From contig JAGCGS010000015.1 of NCBI GenBank assembly GCA_017649485.1, forward strand, positions 39,952-103,951: a stretch of 64,000 nucleotides of DNA, in the 5' to 3' direction. Positions within the stretch are counted from its first letter, which is position 1. Each line of letters begins with the position of its first letter. Below the pieces are notes generated by a model. It was not told the origin of the DNA. It saw only the letters and a program-made list of their open reading frames with translations, and did not search any database. Positions 9,163-18,030 of the stretch are shown here, one piece after another. A program made the translations under genes and the position numbers. This stretch comes from Bacteroidaceae bacterium. Its GTDB lineage: Bacteria; Bacteroidota; Bacteroidia; Bacteroidales; Bacteroidaceae.

Positions 9163-10157
9163 AACGCATCGCCTACATATTATCCCTGATGGTCATGTTG
9201 CTTGGATGTGTGCATGAAGACAATCATACAAACTCTCCCATGGGCAACTTTGAAGCATTGTGGACCATTATCGATGAACATTACTGTTTCCTTGACTATA
9301 AGCAGGTGGATTGGGGTGCAGTGCGTCAACGATATATGCCCTACATTACCAACGATCTCAGCAACGATAAGCTGTTTCAGATACTTGGTAACATGTTGGC
9401 AGAGCTTAAAGACGGGCATGTGAATCTTTATGCTTATCACAACACAGCCCGCTATTGGAACTGGTTCGAAGATTATCCACGTAATTATAACGAGGAATTG
9501 ATAGAAAAATACTTAGGTCATGATTATCGTGTTAGTGGAGGTTTGCGTTATACTATTTTCCCAGACAACATTGGCTATATTTCATATACTAGTTTCTCCT
9601 CTGCAGTGGGAAACAATGCGCTAAACGAAATGTTCCGCTATCTCGATATCTGCAATGGAATCATCATAGATGTTCGCAACAATGGGGGCGGTGAGTTGAC
9701 CAACGCCAGCAGTTTGGCAAGTCGCTTCACCAACGAGAAGATACTAGTAGGATTTATGAGCCACAAGACTGGTAAGGGGCATAGCGATTTTTCTAATCCT
9801 ACACCAATGTACATCGAGCCTTCTGATGGGATAAGATGGCAGAAGCCTGTGGTGGTACTCACCAATCGACACAGTTATAGTGCTACTAACGATTTTGTAA
9901 ACTCCATGCGATATATGCCACAAGTCACCCTTATGGGTGACAAAACTGGTGGAGGCTCTGGCATGCCTTTTACCTCTGAGCTACCTAATGGCTGGGGTGT
10001 TCGCTTCAGTGCCTGCCCTACCTATGATGCCAACATGCAGCAATTAGAATTTGGCATTGAGCCTGATGTCGCCATAGCTCTCTCAGCCGATGATCAAGCG
10101 CAGGGCATCGACACCATTATTGAGGCAGCTCGGGCATATTTGAATAAAAATCCTTAA
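9159..10157 (+). CDS. S41-family (C-terminal-processing/tricorn-type) peptidase lipoprotein
   Basis: 332 residues. The signal peptide ends in LLGC, a lipobox, so the enzyme should be lipid-anchored in the envelope. The S41 core is clear: NGIIIDVRNNGGG around residue 165, the nucleophile Ser241 in HSYSATNDF and the general base Lys262 in GDKTGGG. No PDZ domain is obvious between the N-terminal helical region and the core. It overlaps the preceding barrel-protein gene by 4 bp, which suggests translational coupling. The natural substrate is unknown. Confidence 0.9.
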   Translation: MKRIAYILSLMVMLLGCVHEDNHTNSPMGNFEALWTIIDEHYCFLDYKQVDWGAVRQRYMPYITNDLSNDKLFQILGNMLAELKDGHVNLYAYHNTARYWNWFEDYPRNYNEELIEKYLGHDYRVSGGLRYTIFPDNIGYISYTSFSSAVGNNALNEMFRYLDICNGIIIDVRNNGGGELTNASSLASRFTNEKILVGFMSHKTGKGHSDFSNPTPMYIEPSDGIRWQKPVVVLTNRHSYSATNDFVNSMRYMPQVTLMGDKTGGGSGMPFTSELPNGWGVRFSACPTYDANMQQLEFGIEPDVAIALSADDQAQGIDTIIEAARAYLNKNP

Positions 10158-10161
10158 GAAA

Positions 10162-10193
10162 TTTGCAAATCCCCATAATAAGCATTAATTTTG
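10162..10193 (+). promoter_or_regulatory. Promoter of tRNA-Leu
   Basis: -33 TTTG (10162-10165) and -7 TAATTTTG (10186-10193) are separated by 20 bp, the canonical Bacteroidetes arrangement, ending 23 bases before the tRNA. Confidence 0.75.
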
Positions 10194-10216
10194 CCAGACA
10201 ATTTAGCAACCCAACT

Positions 10217-10298
10217 GCGGGTATGGCGTAATTGGCAGCCGCGCCAGACTTAGGATCTGGTGGAGAAATCCGTGAAGGTTCGAGTCCTTTTACCCGCA
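10217..10298 (+). tRNA. tRNA-Leu (anticodon TAG)
   Basis: The acceptor stem GCGGGTA (10217-10223) pairs perfectly with TACCCGC (10291-10297), with discriminator A at 10298. The anticodon stem CCAGA/TCTGG encloses the loop CTTAGGA, giving anticodon TAG, which reads CUN leucine codons. A long variable arm and a GGTTCGAGTCC T-arm fit a class II leucine tRNA. CCA is not encoded. Confidence 0.95.
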
Positions 10299-10348
10299 CT
10301 TCCTTTTAATTAAGACCTATTTTTTTCTGTATGTGATATGAGGTAGCA

Positions 10349-10750
10349 TTATTCCCTTAAAATAACTTCCCCTTCTTTATTCTCAAAACTATACACTCCA
10401 CCTTGTTCGCTTAACTCAAACACAGCCATTTGCTCAGAAGCATTATCAACAATAATGACAGAACTGTTTTCTGCAAAGCGTGTAATGCTAAAGGTCAATG
10501 GCTCTTGATAGACAGGAGCATTGTAAAGTACGCTATCGTTTACCAACACTTGTATGTCGTTGCCTATAAATCCTTTAACTAATGAGATAGCATAAGATTC
10601 AGCATAAATGTGTTCTTGTTTCTTACTCTGCTCACGGAAGCTCAGGTAAAAAAATAGTGCCACAATGATAAATACAGCAAAAGCAAGCAGTCCATTACCC
10701 AACATAAACTGCTTATTAGTCTTAAGATGGTCAGTATTGTGATTGATCAT
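10349..10750 (-). CDS. Hypothetical single-span membrane protein
   Basis: 133 residues. I do not recognise it. A short cytoplasmic N-terminus is followed by one strong membrane helix (about residues 17-37) and a roughly 90-residue extracytoplasmic part without cysteines, predicted mostly beta (GNDIQVLVNDSVLYNAPVY, EPLTFSITRF). The start has AAGGATAG just upstream, a reasonable ribosome site. It lies 92 bp downstream of the DUF697-like gene on the same strand and could share its transcript. Confidence 0.7.
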   Translation of the reverse strand: MINHNTDHLKTNKQFMLGNGLLAFAVFIIVALFFYLSFREQSKKQEHIYAESYAISLVKGFIGNDIQVLVNDSVLYNAPVYQEPLTFSITRFAENSSVIIVDNASEQMAVFELSEQGGVYSFENKEGEVILRE

Positions 10751-10842
10751 ATCTATCCTTATTAATTTTCTGCTGCAATATTAATCAAAAAAGGTGAAAG
10801 TTACAAGCACCTTGTATAAAAAACCTGTGGATGAGTATTACT

Positions 10843-12018
10843 TTATTTCCAGAAATTAAAAATGCCCTTATTTTTGTTTAGTTCTACTTCTGGTATATCA
10901 TCTATTGACTCAAAATCATCTAAATCATCCATAAAATCCTTTCCTTCAGGGGATTTGTTTTTTGACATCTTCTTGTATACTTTATCAAATCCCTTCATTG
11001 CCCATGTCAAACCACTGTTCCCTAGCTGTGCTGGTATTTCTGCCAAGATTAGTGGAGTTTGAGTTAGAGCTTTCATTTTTGCTTTGAGTTTGACTGACCT
11101 TTTTTTTGCACCCTTTAGTTCTCTCGATCCCTTCCGGAGATAGTATTTAGTTATATATCCAATGGTTATTGTCATAATCGCATTTGCTAGCCCGTTAGCA
11201 AGTGGAGCCAAAGGAACACCAGGCAAATTCAAGTCTTTGATATACTGGGTAAAGTCAATGTTTGAAGCATCTATATCAGGTATCTCAACATCACTTACAT
11301 CAATATCAACATCGTCAATATCTGTCATATTATCTACTACAGATTGTGCAACATCTTGAAAGAAATAGCTAAAAAAAGCAGAAGAAATGACATAATAATA
11401 CACCTTTATCAGTTGTATTTTGTTAGGACGAAAGCCAGAAGACTGGACGATATCAGAAATCATTCGATAATTAAGACCAAGTGTAGCCAAAGTGTCGATA
11501 CTATTGCTAGAAGAAATTGCTGTAATTACAAATACCTTAGTAGCATAAGTAATTATATGTTTGTCAATGGTACGATATCTTTGTTTCAATTCTTTTGACA
11601 AGAAATCTTTGAGAAGGCTAATGTCTTTGCTTGTATCAATGTTAGCCAACTCCACTTTCAGTTCTGATTGATGGTCAGTTCTTTGTGACACAGGTAAATA
11701 ATAACAATTGTCACAGATTCTATCGCCAAAAGCCATCAAACGTTTTCTGTATTCTTCGTCTGTCATCCCTTTGTCTTTGTCCTCAACTGTTAAAACAGGG
11801 AATTCGGGGGTATTATGTATTTTCAAGAAAGGCTGCAAAATGGCAACATAAACAAGATATGCAAAAAGGGCAATAAGAATGAGGTAGAATGCATATTCGA
11901 GATAAGGTACACCAATTACCATTGTCATTTTCTCACCTATGGTTATGATGTTGCCAAGAATCACTATAACTGTAATAAGTACAAATAAAACAGTAATCAA
12001 AATCAGTGTTTTTCTCAT
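10843..12018 (-). CDS. Membrane protein with DUF697 (YcjF-like) domain
   Basis: 391 residues. Two membrane helices lie near the N-terminus (about 4-24 and 43-65). The middle part (about 150-300) resembles the DUF697 domain of YcjF-like proteins: NSIDTLATLGLNYRMISDIV, then hydrophobic segments, then SRELKGAKKRSVK. A very acidic Asp-rich stretch (DIDDVDIDVSDVEIPDID) interrupts the domain, and the C-terminus is acidic. Members of this group often sit beside GTPases, but none is adjacent here. Function unknown. Confidence 0.75.
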   Translation of the reverse strand: MRKTLILITVLFVLITVIVILGNIITIGEKMTMVIGVPYLEYAFYLILIALFAYLVYVAILQPFLKIHNTPEFPVLTVEDKDKGMTDEEYRKRLMAFGDRICDNCYYLPVSQRTDHQSELKVELANIDTSKDISLLKDFLSKELKQRYRTIDKHIITYATKVFVITAISSSNSIDTLATLGLNYRMISDIVQSSGFRPNKIQLIKVYYYVISSAFFSYFFQDVAQSVVDNMTDIDDVDIDVSDVEIPDIDASNIDFTQYIKDLNLPGVPLAPLANGLANAIMTITIGYITKYYLRKGSRELKGAKKRSVKLKAKMKALTQTPLILAEIPAQLGNSGLTWAMKGFDKVYKKMSKNKSPEGKDFMDDLDDFESIDDIPEVELNKNKGIFNFWK

Positions 12019-12052
12019 GGTTTAGTAAGTTGATGAATATTAATCGCTTTTA

Positions 12053-13267
12053 TTACTCTTCATATAGCAAATAGGGCTTACGATCTTGCTTGAACTGTTG
12101 GACATCACTTTGCCAACGGTTCTGTATTTCTTCAGCACTTTTGCCTTGCTCTATCATATGACGGACCCAATCTACACCGATAAGCTTCTCAAAGAAACTG
12201 GTAAAGAACTTGTCACCTTGATTCAAATCGTTGTAAGCATCAATTAAATAGCTAAGATCGATACCTTTAGTGCGGAGGGTTTCATGGTCGAGGGAAGTGA
12301 GGTTAACTCCTTGGCAAACTTTGCCCTGCAAAGGAGGAGTCTTGGCTCCAGGACGGGACTCAGGCACAAAGGAATAGGTGCGATGTTTCATGTTAGGATG
12401 TCCATATATTTGGAATGGCAAATCGGTGCCACGACCCACACTTACAGGAGTGGCCTCAAAGTAGCACAAGGATGGATAGAGATAGACAGCAGTCATATTA
12501 GGGAGGTTGGGTGATGGTGGTACCTGAATAATCCACTCTGTTTGATGGGTGTAGTTCAAGCAGGGGATAACACGCAGATTACAAGGATATTTTGTTGTCA
12601 ACCAACCTTTGCCTAATGCCATTTGGGCAAGTTCACCTAAGGTCATACCATGAAGGATTGGGATAGGCAACAAACCTACACCACTCTTGTGTTTCATATC
12701 AAGGATGGGACCATCAACAAGGTGACCATTGGGATTGGGACGGTCGAGAATGATAACTGCTTTCTGGTGGTCAGCACATGCTTGAATAAGCCTACACATT
12801 GTTATATAATAGGTATAGTATCGCAAACCAACATCTTGTATATCAACCAGGAGAATGTCGAACTTGGCCATTGAGGACGCAGAAGGACGATTGTTGCCTC
12901 CATCATACAAAGAAAGGATAGGTAGGCCTGTCTGTTCATCTATATTGCTGGAAACATGTTCACCTGCATCGGCTGTGCCCCTAAAACCATGCTCGGGAGA
13001 AAAGACTGCGGTGACATGAATGCTGTCTTGTAACAAACGGTCGATTAAGTGTTGACCATCAGGCAAGAGTGCAGTGTGGTTGGCAAAGACTGCTACACGA
13101 TGGCCCATAAGATGAGGGTAATAGGCGTTTGTCTGAGCATCGCCAGTGATGACAATGTCAGCTGTTGTTTGAGTTGCAGTAGGGGTTGCGTCAAGGGTTG
13201 TGTCTTGACGTGGCTGAGCTTTGCAACCAATGCAGAGCAGGATACTAATGGCTAATATATATTTCAT
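12053..13267 (-). CDS. namZ: NamZ-type exo-beta-N-acetylmuramidase lipoprotein (DUF1343, GH171)
   Basis: 404 residues with a lipoprotein signal peptide (CIGC). The whole mature protein matches the DUF1343 fold: VFSPEHGFRG, DAGEHVSSNIDEQTGLPILSLY, DILLVDIQDVGLRYYTY, ILDRPNPNG and PILHGMTLGEL are hallmark segments. Characterised members release MurNAc from the non-reducing ends of peptidoglycan fragments. It is divergent from a BadF-type sugar-kinase-like gene, which would fit a salvage pair. Upstream on this strand only a 7-of-8 match to the -7 box (TATCTTTA) is seen. Confidence 0.9.
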   Translation of the reverse strand: MKYILAISILLCIGCKAQPRQDTTLDATPTATQTTADIVITGDAQTNAYYPHLMGHRVAVFANHTALLPDGQHLIDRLLQDSIHVTAVFSPEHGFRGTADAGEHVSSNIDEQTGLPILSLYDGGNNRPSASSMAKFDILLVDIQDVGLRYYTYYITMCRLIQACADHQKAVIILDRPNPNGHLVDGPILDMKHKSGVGLLPIPILHGMTLGELAQMALGKGWLTTKYPCNLRVIPCLNYTHQTEWIIQVPPSPNLPNMTAVYLYPSLCYFEATPVSVGRGTDLPFQIYGHPNMKHRTYSFVPESRPGAKTPPLQGKVCQGVNLTSLDHETLRTKGIDLSYLIDAYNDLNQGDKFFTSFFEKLIGVDWVRHMIEQGKSAEEIQNRWQSDVQQFKQDRKPYLLYEE

Positions 13268-13487
13268 GGTTCTTTTGGTTTGGGGGTTAAAGATACAGAT
13301 TATTGAGGGAAGTGCAAAATATTGGATAAGTTTTTTGTGTAAAAATGGCGGAAACGCTGAATGGATGGGCGATTGCGGTTTTTGCTCAATTAAAAGCAGC
13401 GTTTTACTATATGACTTATGGCTTTTCTAAAAATGTAGTTTTCACTTTTTTTATCTTTTTTTTGATGGAGAAGTTGGATATTAATCT

Positions 13488-13495
13488 TATCTTTG
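13488..13495 (+). promoter_or_regulatory. -7 promoter box of the sugar-kinase-like gene
   Basis: TATCTTTG, an exact TAnnTTTG match, 25 bases before the ATG at 13521; a TTTG lies at 13461-13464, slightly far (23 bp) for the -33 element. Confidence 0.6.
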
Positions 13496-13520
13496 CATTG
13501 AAATCTAAACTGAAGGCAGA

Positions 13521-14363
13521 ATGAGGTTGATTGTTGAAACTGGGTCATTTGGTACGGAATGGGCTATCATTGATAGTGACCAAGTGATTAGTACTGCCAA
13601 AACTGAAGTTATTAATCCGTTCTTGCAATCTCGTAGGGAAATCAGCCGATTGGTGAGGCTGAATCTGCCAGAGATGTTTTTCCATCAGAAATATGAGAAG
13701 GTGTATTATTATGGTGCAGGATGTGGTACGGAAGAGCGGAAACGCATAGTGGAAGCTTCATTTACCACCCAGTTTAAATCTCAGATTGTGGTGGATTCTA
13801 CATTATTAGCTGCGGCTCGAGGGTTGTTGCAAAATAAAGAAGGAATAGCATGCATCTTGGGGAATAATTCTGGCTCATGTCATTATGACGGAAAGAATAT
13901 CGTAGCATCAGTAATGTCGGGAGGATATCTGTTAGGCGATGAGGGAAGTGCCACAGTGTTGGGACGAATGTTTTTGTCGGATGTACTTAAGTGTATGGCT
14001 CCCACAGAGTTAATAGAAGCTTTTTATGAGGAATACGAGGCAACTCCGTTTATGTTGCAGAATTTGGTATATGAACATTTGCATCCAGAGAATTTCTTGG
14101 CTTCAGTTTGTGTCTTTCTGAAGGGTTTTCAGAAGCATGAGTATGTGCAAGGTTTGGTGAAGCGAAATTTCAGGGATTTCTTTTCTCGTTGTGTTCAACA
14201 GTATGAGCACATTGGTTTGCCGTTTTGTTCAGCAGGTCACATGGCTTGTGATTTCTTGCCTCTACTAAATGAGGTTGCCAAAGAGTTTGATGCAAACTTT
14301 GGCAACCTCGTGGAAATGACGCCTATGAAAGGCTTGTTGGATTATCATCTAAAGAACGGCTAA
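13521..14363 (+). CDS. BadF/BadG-family ATPase, probable N-acetyl amino-sugar kinase
   Basis: 280 residues of the ASKHA fold. The N-terminal phosphate-1 loop is slightly unusual ([12 protein letters not shown] instead of DGGGTKT), phosphate 2 is [13 protein letters not shown], and the adenosine region has [12 protein letters not shown], the strongest signature of the GlcNAc/MurNAc kinase group. Such enzymes phosphorylate amino sugars recovered from peptidoglycan. The divergent NamZ-type muramidase supports that role, but substrate specificity cannot be read from sequence. Its TAA overlaps the TAG of convergent asd by 3 bases within a 4-bp shared interval. Confidence 0.8.
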   Translation: MRLIVETGSFGTEWAIIDSDQVISTAKTEVINPFLQSRREISRLVRLNLPEMFFHQKYEKVYYYGAGCGTEERKRIVEASFTTQFKSQIVVDSTLLAAARGLLQNKEGIACILGNNSGSCHYDGKNIVASVMSGGYLLGDEGSATVLGRMFLSDVLKCMAPTELIEAFYEEYEATPFMLQNLVYEHLHPENFLASVCVFLKGFQKHEYVQGLVKRNFRDFFSRCVQQYEHIGLPFCSAGHMACDFLPLLNEVAKEFDANFGNLVEMTPMKGLLDYHLKNG

Positions 14364-15367
14364 AGTGCCTTTTCCTTGATTAAGTATTCAGCAATTTGAA
14401 CGGCATTGAGGGCAGCACCCTTCTTGATTTGATCACCTACTATCCAGAAGGTAAGGCCATTATCGTTGGCCAGGTCTTTGCGGATGCGTCCAATATATAC
14501 AGGATCCTTGCCTGCTAGGAACAAAGGCATAGGGTATTTCTTCTCGGCAGGGTTATCTTCAATTACCAAGCCTTCTGCCTTTGCGAAAGCAGCTTTTGCT
14601 TCTTCTACAGATATTGGGCGTTCTGTCTCTACCCAAATAGCCTCTGAATGAGAACGCAATGAAGGAACTCGAACGCAAGTAGCACTCACACGAACATCTG
14701 AATGCATAATCTTACGGGTTTCGTTAAACATCTTCATCTCTTCTTTGGTATAGTCGTTTTCTGTAAAAACATCTACCTGGGGAATGAGGTTGAATGCTAG
14801 CTGGTATTGGAAACGCTCAACTGTAACAGGTTCACCTGCAAGTACTTGTCGATACTGTTCATAAAGCTCTTTCATAGCAGCAGCTCCTGCACCACTGGCG
14901 GCTTGATAGGTGGAAACATGTACACTCTTAATGTGAGAGAGCTCCTCAATAGGCTTCAATGCAACCACCATTTGGATGGTAGTACAGTTTGGGTTGGCAA
15001 TGATTCCACGAGGACGCACCTTAGCATCTGGAGCGTTGACCTCAGGAACAACCAAAGGCACATCAGCATCCATACGGAAAGCACTGGAGTTGTCAATCAT
15101 CACGGCACCATGCTTAGTGATGGTTTCTGCATATTCCTTGGAGGTGCCTGCACCTGCCGATGTGAAGGCAATGTCAACACCTTTAAAGTCGTCGTTATGC
15201 TGCAGGAGCTTCACCTCAATTTCCTTACCACGGAAAGTGTATTTGCTACCTGCACTGCGGGATGAACCGAACAATAGTAGTTCGTCAATAGGGAAATCTC
15301 TCTCTTCGAGCACGCGCAGGAACTCTTGTCCTACTGCACCACTTGCTCCAACAATTGCTATTCTCAT
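14360..15367 (-). CDS. asd: Aspartate-semialdehyde dehydrogenase
   Basis: 335 residues, full length. An N-terminal NADP-binding [10 protein letters not shown] motif is present, the catalytic Cys lies in NPNCTT (about residue 128) and the active-site His in LRSHSE. It reduces aspartyl phosphate to aspartate semialdehyde on the path to lysine, diaminopimelate, threonine and methionine, so it also feeds peptidoglycan. It converges on the sugar-kinase-like gene with overlapping stop codons. A consensus -7 box lies 36 bases before the start. Confidence 0.97.
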   Translation of the reverse strand: MRIAIVGASGAVGQEFLRVLEERDFPIDELLLFGSSRSAGSKYTFRGKEIEVKLLQHNDDFKGVDIAFTSAGAGTSKEYAETITKHGAVMIDNSSAFRMDADVPLVVPEVNAPDAKVRPRGIIANPNCTTIQMVVALKPIEELSHIKSVHVSTYQAASGAGAAAMKELYEQYRQVLAGEPVTVERFQYQLAFNLIPQVDVFTENDYTKEEMKMFNETRKIMHSDVRVSATCVRVPSLRSHSEAIWVETERPISVEEAKAAFAKAEGLVIEDNPAEKKYPMPLFLAGKDPVYIGRIRKDLANDNGLTFWIVGDQIKKGAALNAVQIAEYLIKEKAL

Positions 15368-15402
15368 AATTTTCTCTTACTTTTTAAACAATTTTTGAGT
15401 CG

Positions 15403-15410
15403 CAAAGATA
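15403..15410 (-). promoter_or_regulatory. -7 promoter box of asd
   Basis: TATCTTTG on the minus strand, about 36 bases before the asd ATG. Confidence 0.65.
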
Positions 15411-15523
15411 GTCGTTTTTTACGTATTCGCCAAGTTTGATGATAGTTTTTTAATAAAGCACTTGAAGAATACATTCTCATAGTTGTCAACAATAATAATA
15501 TCAAAGAATTTTCATGAAACATG

Positions 15524-15629
15524 CCAACACTTCACTTTTTGAGTGTAATATGCAGGATATCAGGAGATCTAGTTGGTGAAGTGTTGGGGGAAACACTTCA
15601 CCAACCTATCACATAGGTTGTTACAACCT
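15524..15629. repeat. Run of palindromes in the asd/antiporter gap
   Basis: Four inverted repeats follow closely. CCAACACTTCAC at 15524-15535 is the exact reverse complement of 15577-15588. A perfect 14-bp hairpin occupies 15572-15605 (loop of 6). AACCTAT/ATAGGTT spans 15603-15619, and AGGTTG/CAACCT spans 15615-15629. The 15577-15588 segment can pair either with the upstream copy or with the downstream arm, giving two exclusive structures. No gene of normal size lies here. Confidence 0.75.
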
Positions 15630-15661
15630 CTTAATCCATTAGCTCCGAGTTGTCAGGTTAA

Positions 15662-15805
15662 TTACTCGGGGCAATAAAAGCATCTGCTCGGAGTAAACCC
15701 GAAAATTCTCTAGAGAATTTCGTCGATTACTCGGAGCAAAAAGCCCGTTTACTTGAAGCAATCAAGTCAAGAGCTTGGAGTAATCAAACCGAGAGCTGGG
15801 AATAA
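15662..15805. repeat. Six-copy CTCGGAG near-palindrome array plus 18-bp perfect palindrome
   Basis: Six 12-13-mers alternate between two mutually inverted forms: TTACTCGGGGCAA (15662), TGCTCGGAGTAA (15685), TTACTCGGAGCAA (15727), TTACTTGAAGCAA (15749), AGCTTGGAGTAA (15772) and a degenerate AGCTGGGAATAA (15794). Each form is the reverse complement of the other except at the centre. A perfect palindrome AAATTCTCTAGAGAATTT lies at 15703-15720. Together with the palindromes at 15524-15629 this fills the gene-free stretch 15411-15894. I see no coding signal in it. Confidence 0.7.
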
Positions 15806-15894
15806 CCAAGTTTTATTTCACAAATAAGTTGGTAAATTTCGAAAAGAAGAAAACTTTTCGTTATTTTGCATATTGAAAACGAATATGATAGGAG

Positions 15895-18027
15895 ATGACC
15901 TGGATTAACCAATATATAACCTTTCCGATTACCGACCCAACATGGATTTTCCTGTTGGTGTTGGTGATTATTCTGTTTGCTCCTATTGTGTTGGACAAGC
16001 TTCGCATCCCTCATATTATTGGAATGATTATTGCAGGTCTGTTGGTTGGAGAGCATGGCTTCAACATTCTGGCACGCGATAGTAGTTTTGAGCTCTTTGG
16101 CAAGGTGGGGTTGTATTACATCATGTTCCTGGCAGGCTTGGAAATGAACATGAACGACTTCAAGGAGAATAAATATAAGGCGCTGACTCAGGGATTGTTA
16201 TGCTTCTTTATTCCTATTACAATAGGTTTTATTACGAACCTTAGTGTGCTACAATATGGAGTTGCGACAGCTTTATTGTTGGCGAGTATGTATGCGTCGA
16301 ATACACAAGTTTCTTATCCGATAGTGATTCGATATGGCCTCTCGAATCAAAGAAGTGTGAGCATCGCAGTGGGAGGCACAGCTGTTACTGATACACTTAC
16401 TCTGTTGGTGCTTGCTGTGGTAGCAGGTTTGCACAAAGGGGATGTGGATAGTACATACTGGTTATTGTTGGTAGGTAAAGTGATTGTGATTGGAACCGCT
16501 ATCGTTGTGGTATTCCCCAGGGTTGCACGCTGGTTCTTCCGCAGGTATGTAGAGGTTGTTACGCAATATATCTTTGTGCTTGCATTAGTGTTCCTTGCGG
16601 CTGCATTAATGGAACTCGCTAATATGGAGGGCATTTTGGGTGCATTCCTTACAGGTTTGGTACTGAATAGGATGATCCCACATGTTTCTCCGCTGATGGG
16701 ACATTTAGAGTTTGTGGGCAATGCCTTGTTCATCCCTTATTTCCTGATAGGTGTGGGTATGCTTATCAATTTGCATGTTTTATTTGGAAGTGTCAATGCC
16801 ATTGAGGTGGCAGGAGTGATGATTGCTGTGGCACTTACAGGCAAATGGATTGCTTCATTCCTCGTTCAGAAGATTTTCGGGTTAAAGAGCATAGAACGCC
16901 GACTGATTTATGGTTTAAGCACGGCTCAAGCGGCTGCTACTCTGGCTGCTGTGATGGTGGGATATAACATAATCTTGCCAGATGGCTCACGATTACTGAA
17001 TGATGACGTGTTGAATGGTACAATCTTGCTGATTTTGGTAACATGCATCGTGAGTTCACTGATTACCGACAAATCTGCTAGGCAGATGGCGATGAATGAA
17101 ACACAACCTGATGAGCATCTGAAGCGTACCACGGAGAAGATTCTTATACCTGTAGCGTACTTAGACACAATTGATTACCTGATTGAATTGGCACTGATGA
17201 TTAGGAGCTCAAAGTTTGAGGATAACATACTGGCATTGCATGTAATGACGGACACAGGGCAGACAGAACGAGCAGAAATGCGTGGAAGGTTGTGCTTGGA
17301 TAAGGCGGCTAAAGCTACTGCAGGAGCAAATGTTGAACTGGTGCAACTGAGCAGATATGATGTAAATGTGTCTTCTGGTATCATTCATACGGCAAAAGAG
17401 CAAGATGCCTCTTGTGTGGTGGTGGGGTTGCACCGCAAGGTAAATATCATGGATTCATTCTATGGCAAGGTGACGGAGAACCTACTGAAAAGCATTCACC
17501 GTGAGGTGATTGTGGCGAAATTCATTATGCCACTGAACACCATTCGACGTATCGTGGTGGCAGTTCCTCCTAAGGCAGAGTATGAGGCTGGGTTCCAAAA
17601 GTGGTTGCGCAATTGTTGTAGAATGGGTGCGGCAATGGGATGCCGAGTTCATTTCTTTGCCACAGAGAAGACCATTGGTTACATCCAAAGTTTTTTGGAA
17701 GCAAAGTATAAGCAGACACTAACGAGCTTCTCGATTTTAGAGAAGTGGGATGATTTGTTACTTTTGACTGGACATGTGAATTATGACCATCTGTTGGTGA
17801 TTGTGAGCGCTCGCAGAGGATCTATATCATATAATCCACTGTTTGAGGAGTTGCCTCAACAGATTAGCACATATTTTAACAATAGTAGTTTGATGTTGGT
17901 ATTCCCAGATCAACTGGGCGATGAGGTAAAGGAAACAATAACTTTCTCTAAACCTATTGTGAGTAATGATGTGCGTTTGTATCAACGTATTGGAGCATGG
18001 ATTTATAAATGGCTAAAAAAACAGTAG
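15895..18027 (+). CDS. CPA2-family Na+/H+ (or K+/H+) antiporter with C-terminal universal-stress-like domains
   Basis: 710 residues. The first ~390 hold about 12 membrane helices with CPA2 motifs (IGMIIAGLLVGEHGF, YIMFLAGLEM, NMEGILGAFLTGLVLNR). The C-terminal 300 residues contain two UspA-like alpha/beta repeats (EKILIPVAYLD... and RRIVVAVPPKAE...), which in such proteins are thought to sense nucleotides or stress. It exchanges monovalent cations for protons across the inner membrane. lolD starts 3 bp after the stop, so they are cotranscribed. The upstream region is the palindrome-rich gap; only an imperfect -7 box (TTATTTTG) is visible. Confidence 0.9.
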   Translation: MTWINQYITFPITDPTWIFLLVLVIILFAPIVLDKLRIPHIIGMIIAGLLVGEHGFNILARDSSFELFGKVGLYYIMFLAGLEMNMNDFKENKYKALTQGLLCFFIPITIGFITNLSVLQYGVATALLLASMYASNTQVSYPIVIRYGLSNQRSVSIAVGGTAVTDTLTLLVLAVVAGLHKGDVDSTYWLLLVGKVIVIGTAIVVVFPRVARWFFRRYVEVVTQYIFVLALVFLAAALMELANMEGILGAFLTGLVLNRMIPHVSPLMGHLEFVGNALFIPYFLIGVGMLINLHVLFGSVNAIEVAGVMIAVALTGKWIASFLVQKIFGLKSIERRLIYGLSTAQAAATLAAVMVGYNIILPDGSRLLNDDVLNGTILLILVTCIVSSLITDKSARQMAMNETQPDEHLKRTTEKILIPVAYLDTIDYLIELALMIRSSKFEDNILALHVMTDTGQTERAEMRGRLCLDKAAKATAGANVELVQLSRYDVNVSSGIIHTAKEQDASCVVVGLHRKVNIMDSFYGKVTENLLKSIHREVIVAKFIMPLNTIRRIVVAVPPKAEYEAGFQKWLRNCCRMGAAMGCRVHFFATEKTIGYIQSFLEAKYKQTLTSFSILEKWDDLLLLTGHVNYDHLLVIVSARRGSISYNPLFEELPQQISTYFNNSSLMLVFPDQLGDEVKETITFSKPIVSNDVRLYQRIGAWIYKWLKKQ

Positions 18028-18030
18028 AAG

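Noticed and set aside
15784-16056. 90-codon open frame on the minus strand
   Set aside because: It overlaps the first membrane helices of the antiporter and has no independent signal.
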